Positions 11,552-23,296 of a stretch of DNA of 64,000 nt are shown here, in pieces. The translations under genes and the position numbers were made by a program. The notes under the pieces were generated by a model. The model searched no databases. It saw only the letters and a program-made list of their open reading frames with translations, and had not been told where the DNA came from. The stretch is from Helianthus annuus (taxonomy: Eukaryota; Streptophyta; Magnoliopsida; Asterales; Asteraceae): NCBI RefSeq assembly GCF_002127325.2, contig NC_035439.2:143741845-143805844 (forward strand). Direction: 5' to 3'. Each line of letters opens with the position of its first letter. Within the stretch, counting starts at the first letter, position 1.

Positions 11552-12447
11552 GGGCATGTTTGGATGGGCTTCTCAAAATGACTTATTAGCTTATTAGCTT
11601 ATTGATAAGTCAATAAGCTATTTTTATGTTTGGATAATGGATAAGTCCTTTTTGAAATAGCTTAAAGCAAAGAAGGAAATTGAAGGTTTTGAAAAGCCAA
11701 GAATTCCTGAATTTTGGATCCAAAAGTGACTTTTCAAAAATGAAATTACCAATATAACCCTTCTTTACCCCCTTATATCTAAAAGCAGTGTTGTAAAAGT
11801 CGCTAGGCGGTCCCTAGTCGGCCGACTGGGGAGTTGGGAGTAATCGGAGTACTCGGAGAGTACTCGGGGAGTACGCGGACATGGTAAATATAAAGAAAAT
11901 TAATTTTTATATATTATTTATGTGTTAAAATAAGCATAATTCATGTCAACTGGGAATAATTTAAAATGAAACATGTTTAAAGTTCAAATATTCTGAATAC
12001 AAGTCCGACTAGTCTGAGTACAAGGCCGAGTAGTCCGAGTACAAGGCCGAGTAGGCCGATTTTGACCGAGTTTGACCGATTAAAAGTCAACAAACCACGT
12101 TAACCGCCTAGACTGACAAGGCCGACTAGGCTCCAACTAGGCCGACTAGGCTCCGACTAGGCCGACTAGGCGCCGACTAGGACCGAGTACTCCCGAGGCC
12201 GACTAGTTGAGACCGCCTAGGAGGAAGTCGCCAAGGTGGAGGTCCGAGGACCGAGTACTCGCCGAGTACTCGGCCGAGGAATCCGACTTTTGCAACACTG
12301 TCTAAAAGAATGCCCATTTTAGTCATTTTACATCAATAAGCTAATCCAAACACTTTTTTTTAAAACTCCTTTTCAAAAAGTCCTTTTCCCAAAAGTCCTT
12401 TTACCAAAAGTCCTTTTTACCTCTAATAAGCTTAGCCAAACATGCCC
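11552..12447. mobile_element. TIR element GGGCATGTTTGG with nested hAT MITE
   Basis: The inverted ends are GGGCATGTTTGGATGGGC and GGGCATGTTTGGCTAAGC, and the flanking 3-bp duplication is ATA (11549-11551 and 12448-12450). The outer arms carry repeats such as CCTTTTACCAAAAGT and words like TTATTAGCTTATTAGC. A hAT-like MITE (11786-12300) is nested inside. The paralogous segment at about 13553-13560 represents the empty site, which supports these boundaries. Confidence 0.75.
11786..12300. mobile_element. hAT-type MITE with CGAGTACTCGG words (nested)
   Basis: The ends CAGTGTTGTAAAAGTC and CAGTGTTGCAAAAGTC are inverted. The 8-bp duplication TCTAAAAG is exact (11778-11785 and 12301-12308). The 515-bp interior is a dense array of GGCCGACTAGG and CCGAGTACTCGG words. 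Eight-bp duplications and CAGTG termini fit the hAT superfamily. Confidence 0.85.
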
Positions 12448-12727
12448 ATAGTTGACACTTGGCACAAATACTATTCTTCAACCTTATCTCTCAAGTCTCA
12501 ACAACTCTACATATGAATAGTTCAACACAAATTTTAGAGATTATTTTAACTGGTGATTTGGTATCGTACCGGTATTGTTATAATTTTTTTTATTGTAACA
12601 ATACCGATTCTGATACCCAGAGACGGTCCTGACGATTCATTTGCTCCTGCAGAGTCAGAAAAAAATATGCATCTTATCCTTAGGCATTAACATATTAAAA
12701 AATGTAGATGTAGATTAATTTTTTTAT

Positions 12728-13178
12728 ACGACCATTAAAGTTGCAATTAACATAGAAAGTAGCAAAATTATGGTATTAGAAAGAATGAGTGTATGACATA
12801 CCTTTAAATAGGGGTGAGCAAGTTTAGGTCCGGACCGAAAATAACCAAGAACCGAACCGAAAATGTACCCAACCCGACCCAAACCCAATTACCTGTGTAT
12901 TTAGATCGGTTCCTATTTTTCATATAAAATCAGGTCGGGTCGGGTCGGTTCTCAGTTCTTTTCATGGTGAAACTCGACTTGGACCTATGGACCGGAATCG
13001 ACCCTATATTTAGGGTAGTGAATCGGTTATGTATTTTATGTTTGATCGGTTCTCGGGTTGAGTCGGGTAGGGTCGGGTTTTTCCTTTTGCTCACCCCTAC
13101 CTTTAAATGACCATTAAAGTTGCAATTAACATGGAAATTAGCAAAATCATGGTATTAGAATGGATGTATGATATACCG
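12728..13178 (+). repeat. Local duplication flanking a hAT MITE
   Basis: The segment 12728-12803, beginning GACCATTAAAGTTGCAATTA, recurs with about 10 differences at 13110-13178. The 291-bp hAT MITE sits at the end of the first copy. Confidence 0.75.
12809..13099. mobile_element. hAT-type MITE with GGTCGGGTC words
   Basis: The inverted termini are TAGGGGTGAGCAAG and TAGGGGTGAGCAAA. The 8-bp duplication CCTTTAAA is exact (12801-12808 and 13100-13107). The interior has GAACCGA words on the left and TCGGGT or TCGGTT words on the right, in inverted orientation. Confidence 0.85.
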
Positions 13179-13514
13179 TAATAGGCTAATCGTTAACCAA
13201 GAATCAACCTATCATATATGTCACAACAAATCAAAAATCAACCTATCATATTTTTATATATTTTTCCACTTTGAACGGGTTAGATACAAAAGAAAATTGT
13301 TTAAATTTTACCAAATGATCATTCGCAACTATATATAACAAGGAATTTTTAAAATTTGTGTGCCCCGGAAAACAACGTGCCCTGGACGGACGCCCACATT
13401 ACCCCTCATTAAAGACTCCTTAGAGACTCCACTGCCGATACTGAAAAAATTAACATGGACAACCCATAAAAACAAAATGTACAATATTGATAGTACACGG
13501 GTCAGATGTTACAT

Positions 13515-13895
13515 TAATTACTCAAAAAGTTTTTATAATGTTGTGTGGTGTGTAGTTGACACTTGGCACACATACTTCCTTATCTCTCAAGTCTTAACTA
13601 ATCTACACATGAATAGTTCAACGCTTTGGAGATATTATTTTAGTGTAGATTTGGTATTTTTAGTCTTAAAATTCCATTGTAAAACTAATGCATTCGGTAT
13701 TATATATGTTTGATAGGTACTGTTTGTTATTTTATACGTTCAAATTTCAAACGTTGTTAAGTCTACATGATTTTACATGGCCAATAACATGTTAAGATTT
13801 TTTGAAATTTTTCTCTCTAAAATCGATTTAAAACTCACCTTATGTTCAAATTTCAAACGTTGTTAAGTCTACATGATTTTTAAGATTATATAAAT
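13515..13895 (+). repeat. Local duplications, including an empty insertion site
   Basis: The DNA 13515-13640 is a diverged copy of the two flanks of the element at 11552-12447, joined without the element. A second internal duplication, beginning TTCAAATTTCAAACGTTGTT, is found at 13740-13790 and 13851-13895. No gene is recognisable here. Confidence 0.65.
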
Positions 13896-14029
13896 CCTTG
13901 TCTATAACAACTTCATGTTATTGTTTTGTAAACAAAGGTTAAATTGAATGGTCAAGAAAAATTACATTTTTTTAACAATTCTACATGTCAACAATTTAAT
14001 AGGTAAAACCGCAAGAAAATGATGACGTC

Positions 14030-14317
14030 AGGTGCACAAAATAACCGATTAATTAACCATAATCGGTTATTAACCTAAAGCATAACCAGTTAATAACCAG
14101 TTATTGATATTCAGTATAGAAACCAGTTATTAACCGGCAGACCGGTTAACCGAAAAATAAAAAAAAAACGGTTATTAACCGAAAATAATCGGTTAATTAA
14201 CCGAACCGGTTAAAAAATAACCGGTGAAAGCATTAACCAGTTAAAGTCAAAAAGTTAAATTAATTGGTATAACCGATTAACCGTACCGGTTATTAAAATT
14301 AACCGATTTGTGCACCT
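14030..14317. mobile_element. Palindromic element with AACCGGTT words
   Basis: GGTGCACAAA at the left and its inverse TTTGTGCACC at the right enclose about 290 bp of AATCGGTTA, AACCGGTTA and ATTAACCG words in both orientations. No target duplication is clear. By form it belongs with the hAT-like word palindromes of this window. Confidence 0.6.
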
Positions 14318-14520
14318 ATAGTTTGTTACCCATATGAAAACATTTGGTTGATTATATGATCACGTACCCTCTCGAATAACTGAATGACAAATATATATCT
14401 TAAGAAAAGATATATGTGTTTTACTCGTGACAACGATAAAACTCATAATAGCTAGTTTAATACGTTTAATCATGCTAATTTTTCAAATACATTGTATGCT
14501 GAATATAATTAAAAAGTAAA

Positions 14521-14878
14521 GAGTTAACTGTCATTTACATCCTTGTGGCTTGTTCACTTTTGCTATTTCAGGCCAAATTTTAAAATTACACCGTTTTCCT
14601 CCCTAACATTTTGAAAACGTGCCATTTCAGTTCAAAAAAATAACCACAATTAAAAAATTCAGTTAGCTTTGGGGTAACCACAGTCAAAATTGCAGCTGGC
14701 CCGGATCGAACCCGTGACCAGCTGCTTAGAGACAAACAAATTTTACCCCTAAGCTAATTGAATTTTTTAACTGTGGTTATTTTTTGGACTGAAATGACAC
14801 GTTTTTAAAATGTCAAGGAAGAAAATTGTGCAATTTTGAAATTTAACCTGAAATGACTAAAGTAAACAACGTAAACTC
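14521..14878. mobile_element. Mutator-type MITE with tRNA-like centre
   Basis: It starts GAGTTAACTGTCATTTACA and ends with a decayed inverse. The 9-bp duplication AAAAGTAAA is exact (14512-14520 and 14879-14887). The middle (about 14690-14760), read on the minus strand, has TAGCTTAGGGG followed by GGGTTCGATCC. These resemble the A and B boxes of a tRNA-type pol III promoter. Confidence 0.8.
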
Positions 14879-15050
14879 AAAAGTAAATGTTTAAACTTAA
14901 ACTCATAATAACTAGTTAAGACGTTTAGTCAATGCCAATTTACTAAATACATTGTATGTTGAATATAATCCGAAAGTTAATGTTTAAACTTAAATCCACA
15001 TGGAGAAAACGTAAGAAACCAAGAAACTAAAAAGATGTATGGAGCCGAAA

Positions 15051-15130
15051 AAATGAAACTTGCTTAGACTATAATCAAGTAAACACAATAAAATGAAACT
15101 TGCTTAGACTATAATCAAGTAAACACAATA
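15051..15130 (+). repeat. Perfect 40-bp tandem duplication
   Basis: The 40 bases 15051-15090, starting AAATGAAACTTGCTTAGACT, are repeated exactly at 15091-15130. Confidence 0.95.
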
Positions 15131-15654
15131 CAAGTATGGCACATGATTTTACTTAAACAATTTGGAAATTATACATGACAAATTCTAAAATCAAACGTTG
15201 TCTATGTCTAGTGAATTATTATTAGACTTTTTATTTCTACTAGTAATTATAGATTAACCCTCTCGGTGTTTAAATAAGGAGAGCGTAACATTTAGCCGTT
15301 CAAAAAAAATTATAAGATTAACCCGGCATGTTACTGATGTATCAAAACAAACGAACCTTTTGTACATGTAAAATCAGTGCGGTGTTTTGATCTATAAACA
15401 ATATTTTCTATGATTTTTGGGCTTGAATAAACAACTAATGATAAAATTTTATTACATCAAGTAGATATGGAAGATTTTTTTTAACTCATCATGTTTTATG
15501 CCTTAGATTTTAACTTACTTTTTGCATTGTTAAATCTTGAAATTTATATGACGATGATTAGAAAAGTTCTTTAACTTATTAAATTAAAAGAAATTGACCA
15601 TAAATTCTGACTACTAACTATTTAAGTCTGTTTCTTCATGTCTTATATACTAAC

Positions 15655-16181
15655 GAACCGAAGAAACACGAATAAGATCTTATTTGTTAAGAAATATGTG
15701 TTTATGAACATTTACCGAACGAGATTTTGTGTTTGTGTTCGTTTGTTAAGGAAATGAACTTGTTCGTGTTCGTTTGTGTTTGTTTGTTAATTTTAAACAA
15801 CGAACAAAAACAAACGTTGACGAACACAAATAAGCACAAAGTAATGTTGATGAACACAAATGGAAACAAATAAACACAAACAAGCGTTAATGAAATGAAT
15901 ATATAATACACCAACACTTATCAAATATATAATTTGTCGGTATTTTGAAGTACTTTAATAAAATATAAAAACTAAAAACATTATTGAACTATCGAACACG
16001 TTACTGAATGTTCACAAACATAAATGAACGAATGCGGCCCCTGTTTATGTTCGTTCATTTAACTAAACAAACGAAATTTCATGTTCGTGTTTGTTTGTTT
16101 AATAAACAAACGAACACAAACGAATTTCCCGCCGAATAGTTTACGAACTATTCATCGACGTTTGATTCATTTGCAGCCCTA
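15655..16181. mobile_element. Palindromic element with AACGAACAC words, left end lost
   Basis: The region is built of TTTGTTCGTGTTCG and its inverse in two blocks. The right end, read inward, is TAGGGCTGCAAATGAATC, which is hAT-like. No matching left terminus is seen, so the element is probably truncated or diverged. Confidence 0.5.
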
Positions 16182-16465
16182 CTCAAGTGTAGAGAACATG
16201 TGTCTCACGGGTTAGATAATAACTTTTGCTTTTTTATTTAAAAAAATAAACTTTTTTTTAATAAAGGACACTAGATTATTATTAAAAGGACTGATATCAT
16301 AAAAAAAAAAAAACCAAAATGCTTTCTTATTTTTTGCAAAATATTCTTATACTAGTCTCTAAACGTGTAAAAATATGAAAAAAATCACTAAACCTAATTT
16401 TGTTATATCAAGGTTCATAAGCCTATCTAGAATGCACGTTCTTGTAAAAATGTAATTAAAATTTA

Positions 16466-19400
16466 GAGTTAAATGCCATTTTAGTTTCTATGGTTTATGT
16501 CATACTCCGATTTCCACGTGTTTCATCGGTGGGCCCGGTGGGGGATTACCGTAACGTAGTTGCCAACAATATAGTCAAACCACAATATTTAAATGCACAG
16601 CGGAAGCATAAAAATAGATTATATTTCAACCATCGATTGTAATATCCAAGTATCACGAATAGTCGAAATAAATCCACAGGGGATCAAAATAGAAATATAA
16701 ATATTGTTCAACAGATATGGCATCCCAAGCTTGCGAGACTCTAACGATGCTTAAGGAGTGGCCAGCCTATTTCGTGTAAATCCTGCATTTAATCTTTTGG
16801 GGAAAATACGTCAGTTTACACTGGTAAATACATTCAACTGACACTTTTGTAAAATGTTTAATAAAATTGATTTGAATGCACAAGGCACAAACTCTTTATA
16901 ACTTGGGATAATTTATCAATTAAATCTTGTAAGAGAATTACATGTTCACTATGCGTTCGGTCGCCAGGGTCGTGCCGGGTTTAAGGTTAATTGACACACC
17001 ACATAGCATAAAACCGTGGCGGTAAAACCAACGGTTATACCTTTATAATTATGGACACATTGTCGGGTGCACGCCTACACCCGCGTGTCAAGGTCGTGGC
17101 CATTTCGTAAAATGCTGCCAAGGATATCCGGGACATGGTCATTAAGCTCCCAAAGGCGTAAAGCCAACAAAACCAATTTTTAAACGGGTCACATTGATAA
17201 TACCCAACTACTAATGAGTTGGGGTCAATTGCCCGACCAAGCGGTATTTTAAATACCGTAACCCAAGCCCATATAACGGAAAATAAGTTAAAAGTATTTA
17301 CCTGAGCAAGTAATAACCTCAATCAAACAAATGCAAGTATCTTTTACTGGTCTCCTATTCTGGAACGAAGGTTTAAACAACCTATTAGAATCCTAACGGG
17401 TCTTTAATTTAGCCTTAGCTTAGACCGGTCAGTTTCAAAGGTTAATTACGGTTTAATCGCGTGAAAGGCGAAAACCGGGAATGGAATGTGGTTTGGGCCC
17501 AACAAGTTTGAAGACTTGTTTTATATGGGCAAAATAACCACACTCTGGATTTTGAAGTGAAAACGATAAGGTTTGACCCGTTTCGGCTAGTTTATGTAAA
17601 CTAGTTACATAAACCGAACCGTGCGCGCAAAAGGCGTAACGGGTAACCGTAAGAGTCCTACACAGGTTTTCTAAATTAATATGCTCTAAAGAGGTTGTGG
17701 TATCAGTAGGATACCTTCCATAATGCCCGTAATGAGTTTAAATCCAATATACGCCCTGAAGGGGTATTTCGGTCTTTTTAAAGATTATAAAAGAGATTTC
17801 CGAGTTCTACAAGGAATCTGAGTTTTCCAAACAGTTTATAAAGTCCAAAATGCTCTATTCATTATTTGAAATCAGTAGCAACTGGAATCGGGTCAAAATA
17901 CCATGTAGAACTCAAGTTATGTCCGAAAAGGGTATATTCGGTATTTACCGAATCGATGCCATAACCGCAGGTTATGTGCAGGTTAAAAATAATTAAAAAT
18001 CTTTAAAAATCTCAAAATATTATTTTACATCAGCGTGTAAAAGGTTTGGTGTCGAAATTTGGGTTTAGATAGGCTTTACGCTAAATGGGCCGTTTTAATT
18101 ACTAAAGTTTCCGTAATTGCGTTATTTAGCATAACTCCTATTCTAGACCTCGGATTGTCGTGAATTTTTAGGGACATGTTTAGAAATCAGTAACTAAGGT
18201 TATTGTCCTTTCACATATCCGAAATTCTCGTTTTAAAGTAAAAAGGGCGTTATGGTCAACTTTTGAGCTTTTAACGGAAATGTGCAAAAGACTCGGACAA
18301 ACGATGAACCGGTCACGGAGGGTTAAACCATCATGTAACCTGGTCCTAAGAGAGTCCTAAGGCATATCTAAATCATACCGTAACGGGTCAGAACTGAAGT
18401 CAAAGCAAAAGTCAAAGTTTTGCGACTTTCGGTTCCGAACCGGGTCAAAACAGTAAATGGTCGGATCAAACAAGCTTAGACTAGTTTATATACTTATTAT
18501 CATGTTATATGAGTGTTAGAACAGGTTACACGTCATCTACATTACTGATTATGCATGAAATCGCAATTTAGCATTCTGTTGACTTTTTCTAAGCAAGTTT
18601 GACTCGACATTTGGACTAGTTAGAGTGGGAATCAGATGGTGCCCTTTTAAGGGTTTAAAGCCCACATAATTACCAACATATAACTACCTTTGATTCGGCT
18701 AATCACTGGACCATTTGTGATTAACCGTTAAGTCAACCGTTAATTACGACGGTTTGACTTTTAAGCTATAACTAAGCAAAAACTTAACTAAGAAAGGTTA
18801 AGGGTGCTTACCAAAGTCCTATGCACGACTAGGGATGGCTTGGTTCTGCTTTGAAGCTCCAGAAGTCTTCACAAATGCAGATTGAAGGTGTGAAGACAAT
18901 GTTGCACATGAAGGCCTTTATATAGTGTTCATAAGGCACTAGATTGTTGACAACCAAGTCTACACCAAATCATTGATCATCAACAAGTGTCCCTAAGGGC
19001 CCTAAAGCACGTAGGGGGCGCCCATGCTGCAACATTAATGGATCTAAGTCGGTTAGAGTGGAAAAGGCAGGCGTGGAGCAAAAAAATTCGACCAGATAGG
19101 CTTAGGCGTGACGCGAAGGACCCCCCCTTGGACCTCGCGTCGCGCGACCCCTTTCTGCACCAAATCTTCAATTTTTGATTTTTGCGATTTGATCCTTGGC
19201 TCTTCAAACTTTGATTGGCCATCATTTTCTTGCAGATTGAGCCCTCCAAATTGACGTTTAGGGGCTCCAAGACATATACCCATTTTGTTAAGTCCCCGGT
19301 TAACTTTATTGTTACTCGAAAAGTCCGAACTTTCAACGTTGACGCTTTAATCCCTCACATACGAATTTGATCACAACTTGCTCATACGATAACGAAACTT

Positions 19401-20098
19401 TATGAAATTTTTGTCAAGTATTCTAGTGAGCATAATTAACCGTTACAAAGCCCCGGGTTTGTCAAAAGGTCACTCAGAGGTATAACTTAAATATGTTGAC
19501 ACATTTGACCCCTGTAGTTTGTAATTTCTCACTTTCTTCCACATTTCGTTCCGTATGATCCATGATTCATTCGTTCGAAGGTACGAGCATCATTTAGGGT
19601 TAATGTACAATATATTTATCCGTCGTTGACATTTTGAACCCTCGGATTCACATACTTTCAATGTTTGTCAACTTTAGTCCTTATTTAGTATCTATATCCA
19701 CGTGTAAACTTATGACACGTGTCAATACATTATAGGACGCAAAATTTCGAGGTGTTACAGTTTAGGTCATTTTGTCAGTTTAGTCTAAAAGTTCCATTTT
19801 TTGTTTGTGGGTTCAAAAAGATTTCACCGTTGCCATTTTAGTCCACTGAATTAACTTCATCCATTTTTTCTGTTAACAAAAAGGGGCATTCAGTTATTTT
19901 ATATGTAATTCTGTAAATTAGAAGGGCAATTCAGCCATATAAAATGACCGAATTGCCCTTCTCATTAACAGAAATAATGGATAAAGTTAACCCAGTGGCA
20001 ACGATGAAACCTTTTTAAACCCACATAAGAAAAATGAAATCTTTGAATTAAACTGTCAAAATGACCCAAATCATCTAGACTAAAATGAAATTTAACTC
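16466..20098. mobile_element. Mutator-type palindromic MITE split by a solo LTR
   Basis: The left part 16466-16497 (GAGTTAAATGCCATTTTAG) and the right part 19760-20098 (ending CTAAAATGAAATTTAACTC) are two pieces of one element of the family seen intact at 54829-55203. Its outer flanks (TAAAATTTA, AAAATTTTA) form an imperfect 9-bp duplication. The LTR inserted in the left arm. Confidence 0.8.
16498..19759 (-). mobile_element. Solo LTR, Ty3/gypsy-like, 3.26 kb
   Basis: On the minus strand it begins TGTAACACCTCGAAATTTTG and ends GGAGTATGACA, so the ends are TG...CA. The 5-bp duplication GTTTA is exact (16493-16497 and 19760-19764). There is no internal region or second LTR, so it arose by LTR recombination. 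A diverged relative is found in pieces at 43255-49529. The superfamily is inferred from the terminal sequence, since no gag or pol is present. Apparent reading frames inside are not genes. Confidence 0.85.
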
Positions 20099-20199
20099 AA
20101 AATTTTATATATAACTTGTTCCCCCTTATATGATCAAATTTTGATAAAGTGATTCCATTTTTATGGAAAAGAAAATTTCCACCAGCTTATTTTGACAAG

Positions 20200-20459
20200 T
20201 TTAATGGATAACAAAACATTACATATCAGGGGAGACGGAGGTTTAATTTTTGTTTGGGTCATTTTTGAGAGATATTTGGGTGAAGTGACGAATCGATGCT
20301 TTAATTCCGGGTTCGAACCTGACGAAGGGCGAAAGTTTATAGATTCTATCCGGTTCCCGCGCATCAGGGGGTATGGTCTCATGACATTCGATGACTCGAC
20401 CTTGGACATAGTCTTGAGCAGGATGAGTTTACACCTGAGATTTTTTGCCGTTAAAAAAA
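20200..20459 (+). mobile_element. Probable SINE
   Basis: A B-box-like GGGTTCGAACC lies at about 20309-20319. The 3' end TTTTTGCCGTTAAAAAAAA matches the tail of the SINE at 20668-20978 (TTTGCCGTTCAAAAAAAA). The 5' end and target duplication were not resolved. Confidence 0.5.
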
Positions 20460-20667
20460 ACGTGTATTATAACAATTTACTATATATAAATTTTAATCTG
20501 CTTAACGACTATGCATTATAGCAACAAATTACATTGATACCAAACAAATTTTCTGTCTACCATGAGATCATAATAGCGTCTTTAATAAATTTATGTCGAT
20601 TTAATTTAGAGAAAACTTATGGAAGAACCACATGTTCCATTTCTCATACGTAACAATTACTTTGACG

Positions 20668-20978
20668 GCCAATGAGCTAGTGGTGGAGTGGTAAGGGAGA
20701 TATCTTATGTTCCAAGTGACCCAAGTTCAATTCCTGCCCCTAGCATTTAGTTTCTGCGGCACCTGGTGATGATGGGAGACTAGGCGAGTAGGCGGCGATC
20801 GCTAGTTCGATCCTTGAACTGAGCGGGTTTTACCTCACCGCACTGTTGTGCCTTCGGGCGAGTGTTCACGGGCTTCGACCCTAGGTGAGGGTTTTCCCCG
20901 GTTCGGAAGGCGAGTGTATCCCGATGTGGTGAATTTCGTCAGTAGCCCATTTGGAGGATTCGTTTGCCGTTCAAAAAA
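20668..20978 (+). mobile_element. tRNA-related SINE with 16-bp target duplication
   Basis: The flanks AACAATTACTTTGACG (20652-20667) and AACAATTACTTTTACG (20979-20994) differ at one base. The head has an A-box-like TAGTGGTGGAGTGG and a B-box-like AGTTCAATTCC. The body ends in GCCGTTC and an A run. This is a complete tRNA-derived SINE moved by LINE machinery. Confidence 0.85.
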
Positions 20979-20994
20979 AACAATTACTTTTACG

Positions 20995-22880
20995 TACATT
21001 GTGACTTCTTGTCTCGTCCATTGCAAACAATTTAGCAACCCAATGACCCATCAATTGAATTATTAGATCCATACAATCGTATCGTTATCATATATATGTT
21101 CAAGAATTGGAATTTCTTGGAAAGTTGAGCTCAATCACACATGTTCTTACTTTTGATTTATGGGTAATTAAATTCAATTATTAATCACCCATTTGAAAGG
21201 TCTACAATAACATATAACAATGCATGATGAATATATTGCTCTTGTTAATTGAGAATGAAATATGGATTCTTATCTTGTGACCACCTAGAGCACTTGCGGT
21301 TCGAGTTATGTGATGTCTAAACACGAGATTGATAATAATAATAATAAACCCTTAACCCAAAACTAACTCGTCTTTTACCAAAAACCTGATCCTAAACTCA
21401 CATAAAAAATAGACTTTGAAATGTCAATTAGTCAACCGTATTTCCAACAATTATATTATTTTAATAATTTCAAACAACTTCAACATGTTATTTATTATTT
21501 TTTTAGATTCTGTAATATATTTATATATTCGATTTTGATGCAGCTAAAGAGGTTCAGCCGTTCAGGCAATCAGGCAAATCTCAACTTATACCATGCCTGT
21601 GAGAATTTCATATCTGTTGTCTCATTATCATCTCAAATGTTTAAATGATTAATCCAAAGGCTTCATGATACATTCACACATTCTTTACTTTCTTATGTGC
21701 ATTATCTCAAAGTATACACCACATACACACATTATCAAAACTAAACAAATATATACATTCAAAAACGAAACCAAATAAGCCATCCGGAAAACACATCTTT
21801 CTGTGTTGCGTTGGAGACACGGCAATGTGGTCTCGCTACACATACTTATGCCATAAAAATCTTACTTTGGCACATCCAAGGCCACAATTATCACACTAGA
21901 CTACATAGCCAAGTATTTTTTCCATGGAAAATTTGCATTATTTGGTTGCAATGGACACATGCCTACGTAGATTTCATTGACGTAGTCAATGTCATGCATG
22001 CCACATAAAATCAATTTGTGCCCTGCTAGAAAGGACACATTTATGTGATTTAGACCCACATAACATTGTAGATTTTTGTGAAAATTTTGTTTGGTGTTAT
22101 GTTATCATTAACTCACAATCGTGTGCTACATGTATCAACCAATACAACTATACAAGTCACTTTGTTTTCTAGATTAGAACCTTTACTAACCATTCAATCA
22201 ATTCACTCCAAGTACTCACTAAGCAAATTTATAGTGGGTTAATCTAAATTTTTTAGCAGTTTGATGCGAATTAGCTAACCAACTCATAATTAAGAGTCGT
22301 TGAATTCTATTATTTTTGTATCGTTCTTATGATGTTCTAGTCGAGTAGTCGGTATAGTGAAGTTAAAATTGGTTGGAACGAGTGGTTGAACTTTGAAGAA
22401 TCCGCTTTTATTCATGTAATTTGTTTGTTTTTTCTCTCCGGGCTAGTGTTTTGCTAGCCAGGAGTGTTGTTTAATAAAGTGCCTTAAAAAGATCAAATAT
22501 TATGTATAGATATGAACTCACACTACTTGCACAACTCCATGTAATTCAAACTCGGTACGTTACTAATTAGAGTATATGTAAATTTCAACCTATTAATTCA
22601 AATTGCACAATATATACCAAGTACACACTTTCTAATTACAATTATTTTTCATGCCCAAGAGGATTGTTCTCAGATAGCTAAAAGTGGAAACATACATGCT
22701 TTCACTTTCAGCTATATGAAAACAAGTCTTTGCATAAGAGATATAAATGTTTTCGGAGCAACCTTAACTTACACGTTTAAGCAAACGCTAGAATATGTTT
22801 TTAACAAAGAATCTATCATTAGGACAAGACAAGACATTTATCCTTTCACCATAACCTTATCATGGCAAGGCTATGTGCTA
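20995..22880. other. AT-rich intergenic DNA
   Basis: Nothing coding is recognised. The stretch near 22300-22490 (ending AATAAAGTGCC) resembles a retroposon 3' end but has no identified partner. Confidence 0.4.
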
Positions 22881-22889
22881 TGGTTTAAG

Positions 22890-23110
22890 TGAGAGTAAAG
22901 GGGGTTGTATCCCCCTTTAGGGGGAGTGGTGTTCCCCTCCATCCCTGACCTCCACATCAGATTTTTATCCCGAAATAACTCAAATTCTTCTTTATTTTGC
23001 ATGATGAACAAAACCTCTGTCCCCTGCATACCGATCCCCTTCAAGGGACGTGATGTTCCCCTTGATTCCCCAACTCCACATCAGCATTCTTGTAACACCA
23101 TCCCCAACCC
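22890..23110. other. Possible small DNA transposon with GGGG/CCCC arms
   Basis: The stretch has repeated phrases GTTCCCCT and CTCCACATCAG (22925-22965 and 23050-23090) and G-rich then C-rich ends, similar in style to the element at 42110-42480. Ends and duplication are not resolved. Confidence 0.3.
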
Positions 23111-23234
23111 ATCATACATAGCCTAACACTACTCCGCCATGATGTATCTTGCGATGAAGGATATGTAACCGGATATAAGTAGATAACGAAGTAGTATAAA
23201 AAGATTATAGATTTACTGATTTACAACACTAGTA

Positions 23235-23296
23235 AAAAATCAAAATAATCTTCTAGACACTGTATAAAAATCAAAATAATCTTCTAGACACTGTAT
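23235..23296 (+). repeat. 31-bp tandem duplication
   Basis: The unit AAAAATCAAAATAATCTTCT plus 11 further bases occurs twice in direct succession (23235-23265 and 23266-23296). Confidence 0.9.

Noticed and set aside
14690..14760. Functional tRNA gene
   Set aside because: A- and B-box-like motifs are present, but no cloverleaf with acceptor stem could be folded by eye, and it lies inside a MITE.
17035..19336. Several reading frames of 60-118 codons
   Set aside because: They lie in the solo LTR, overlap on both strands and carry no recognisable motif.
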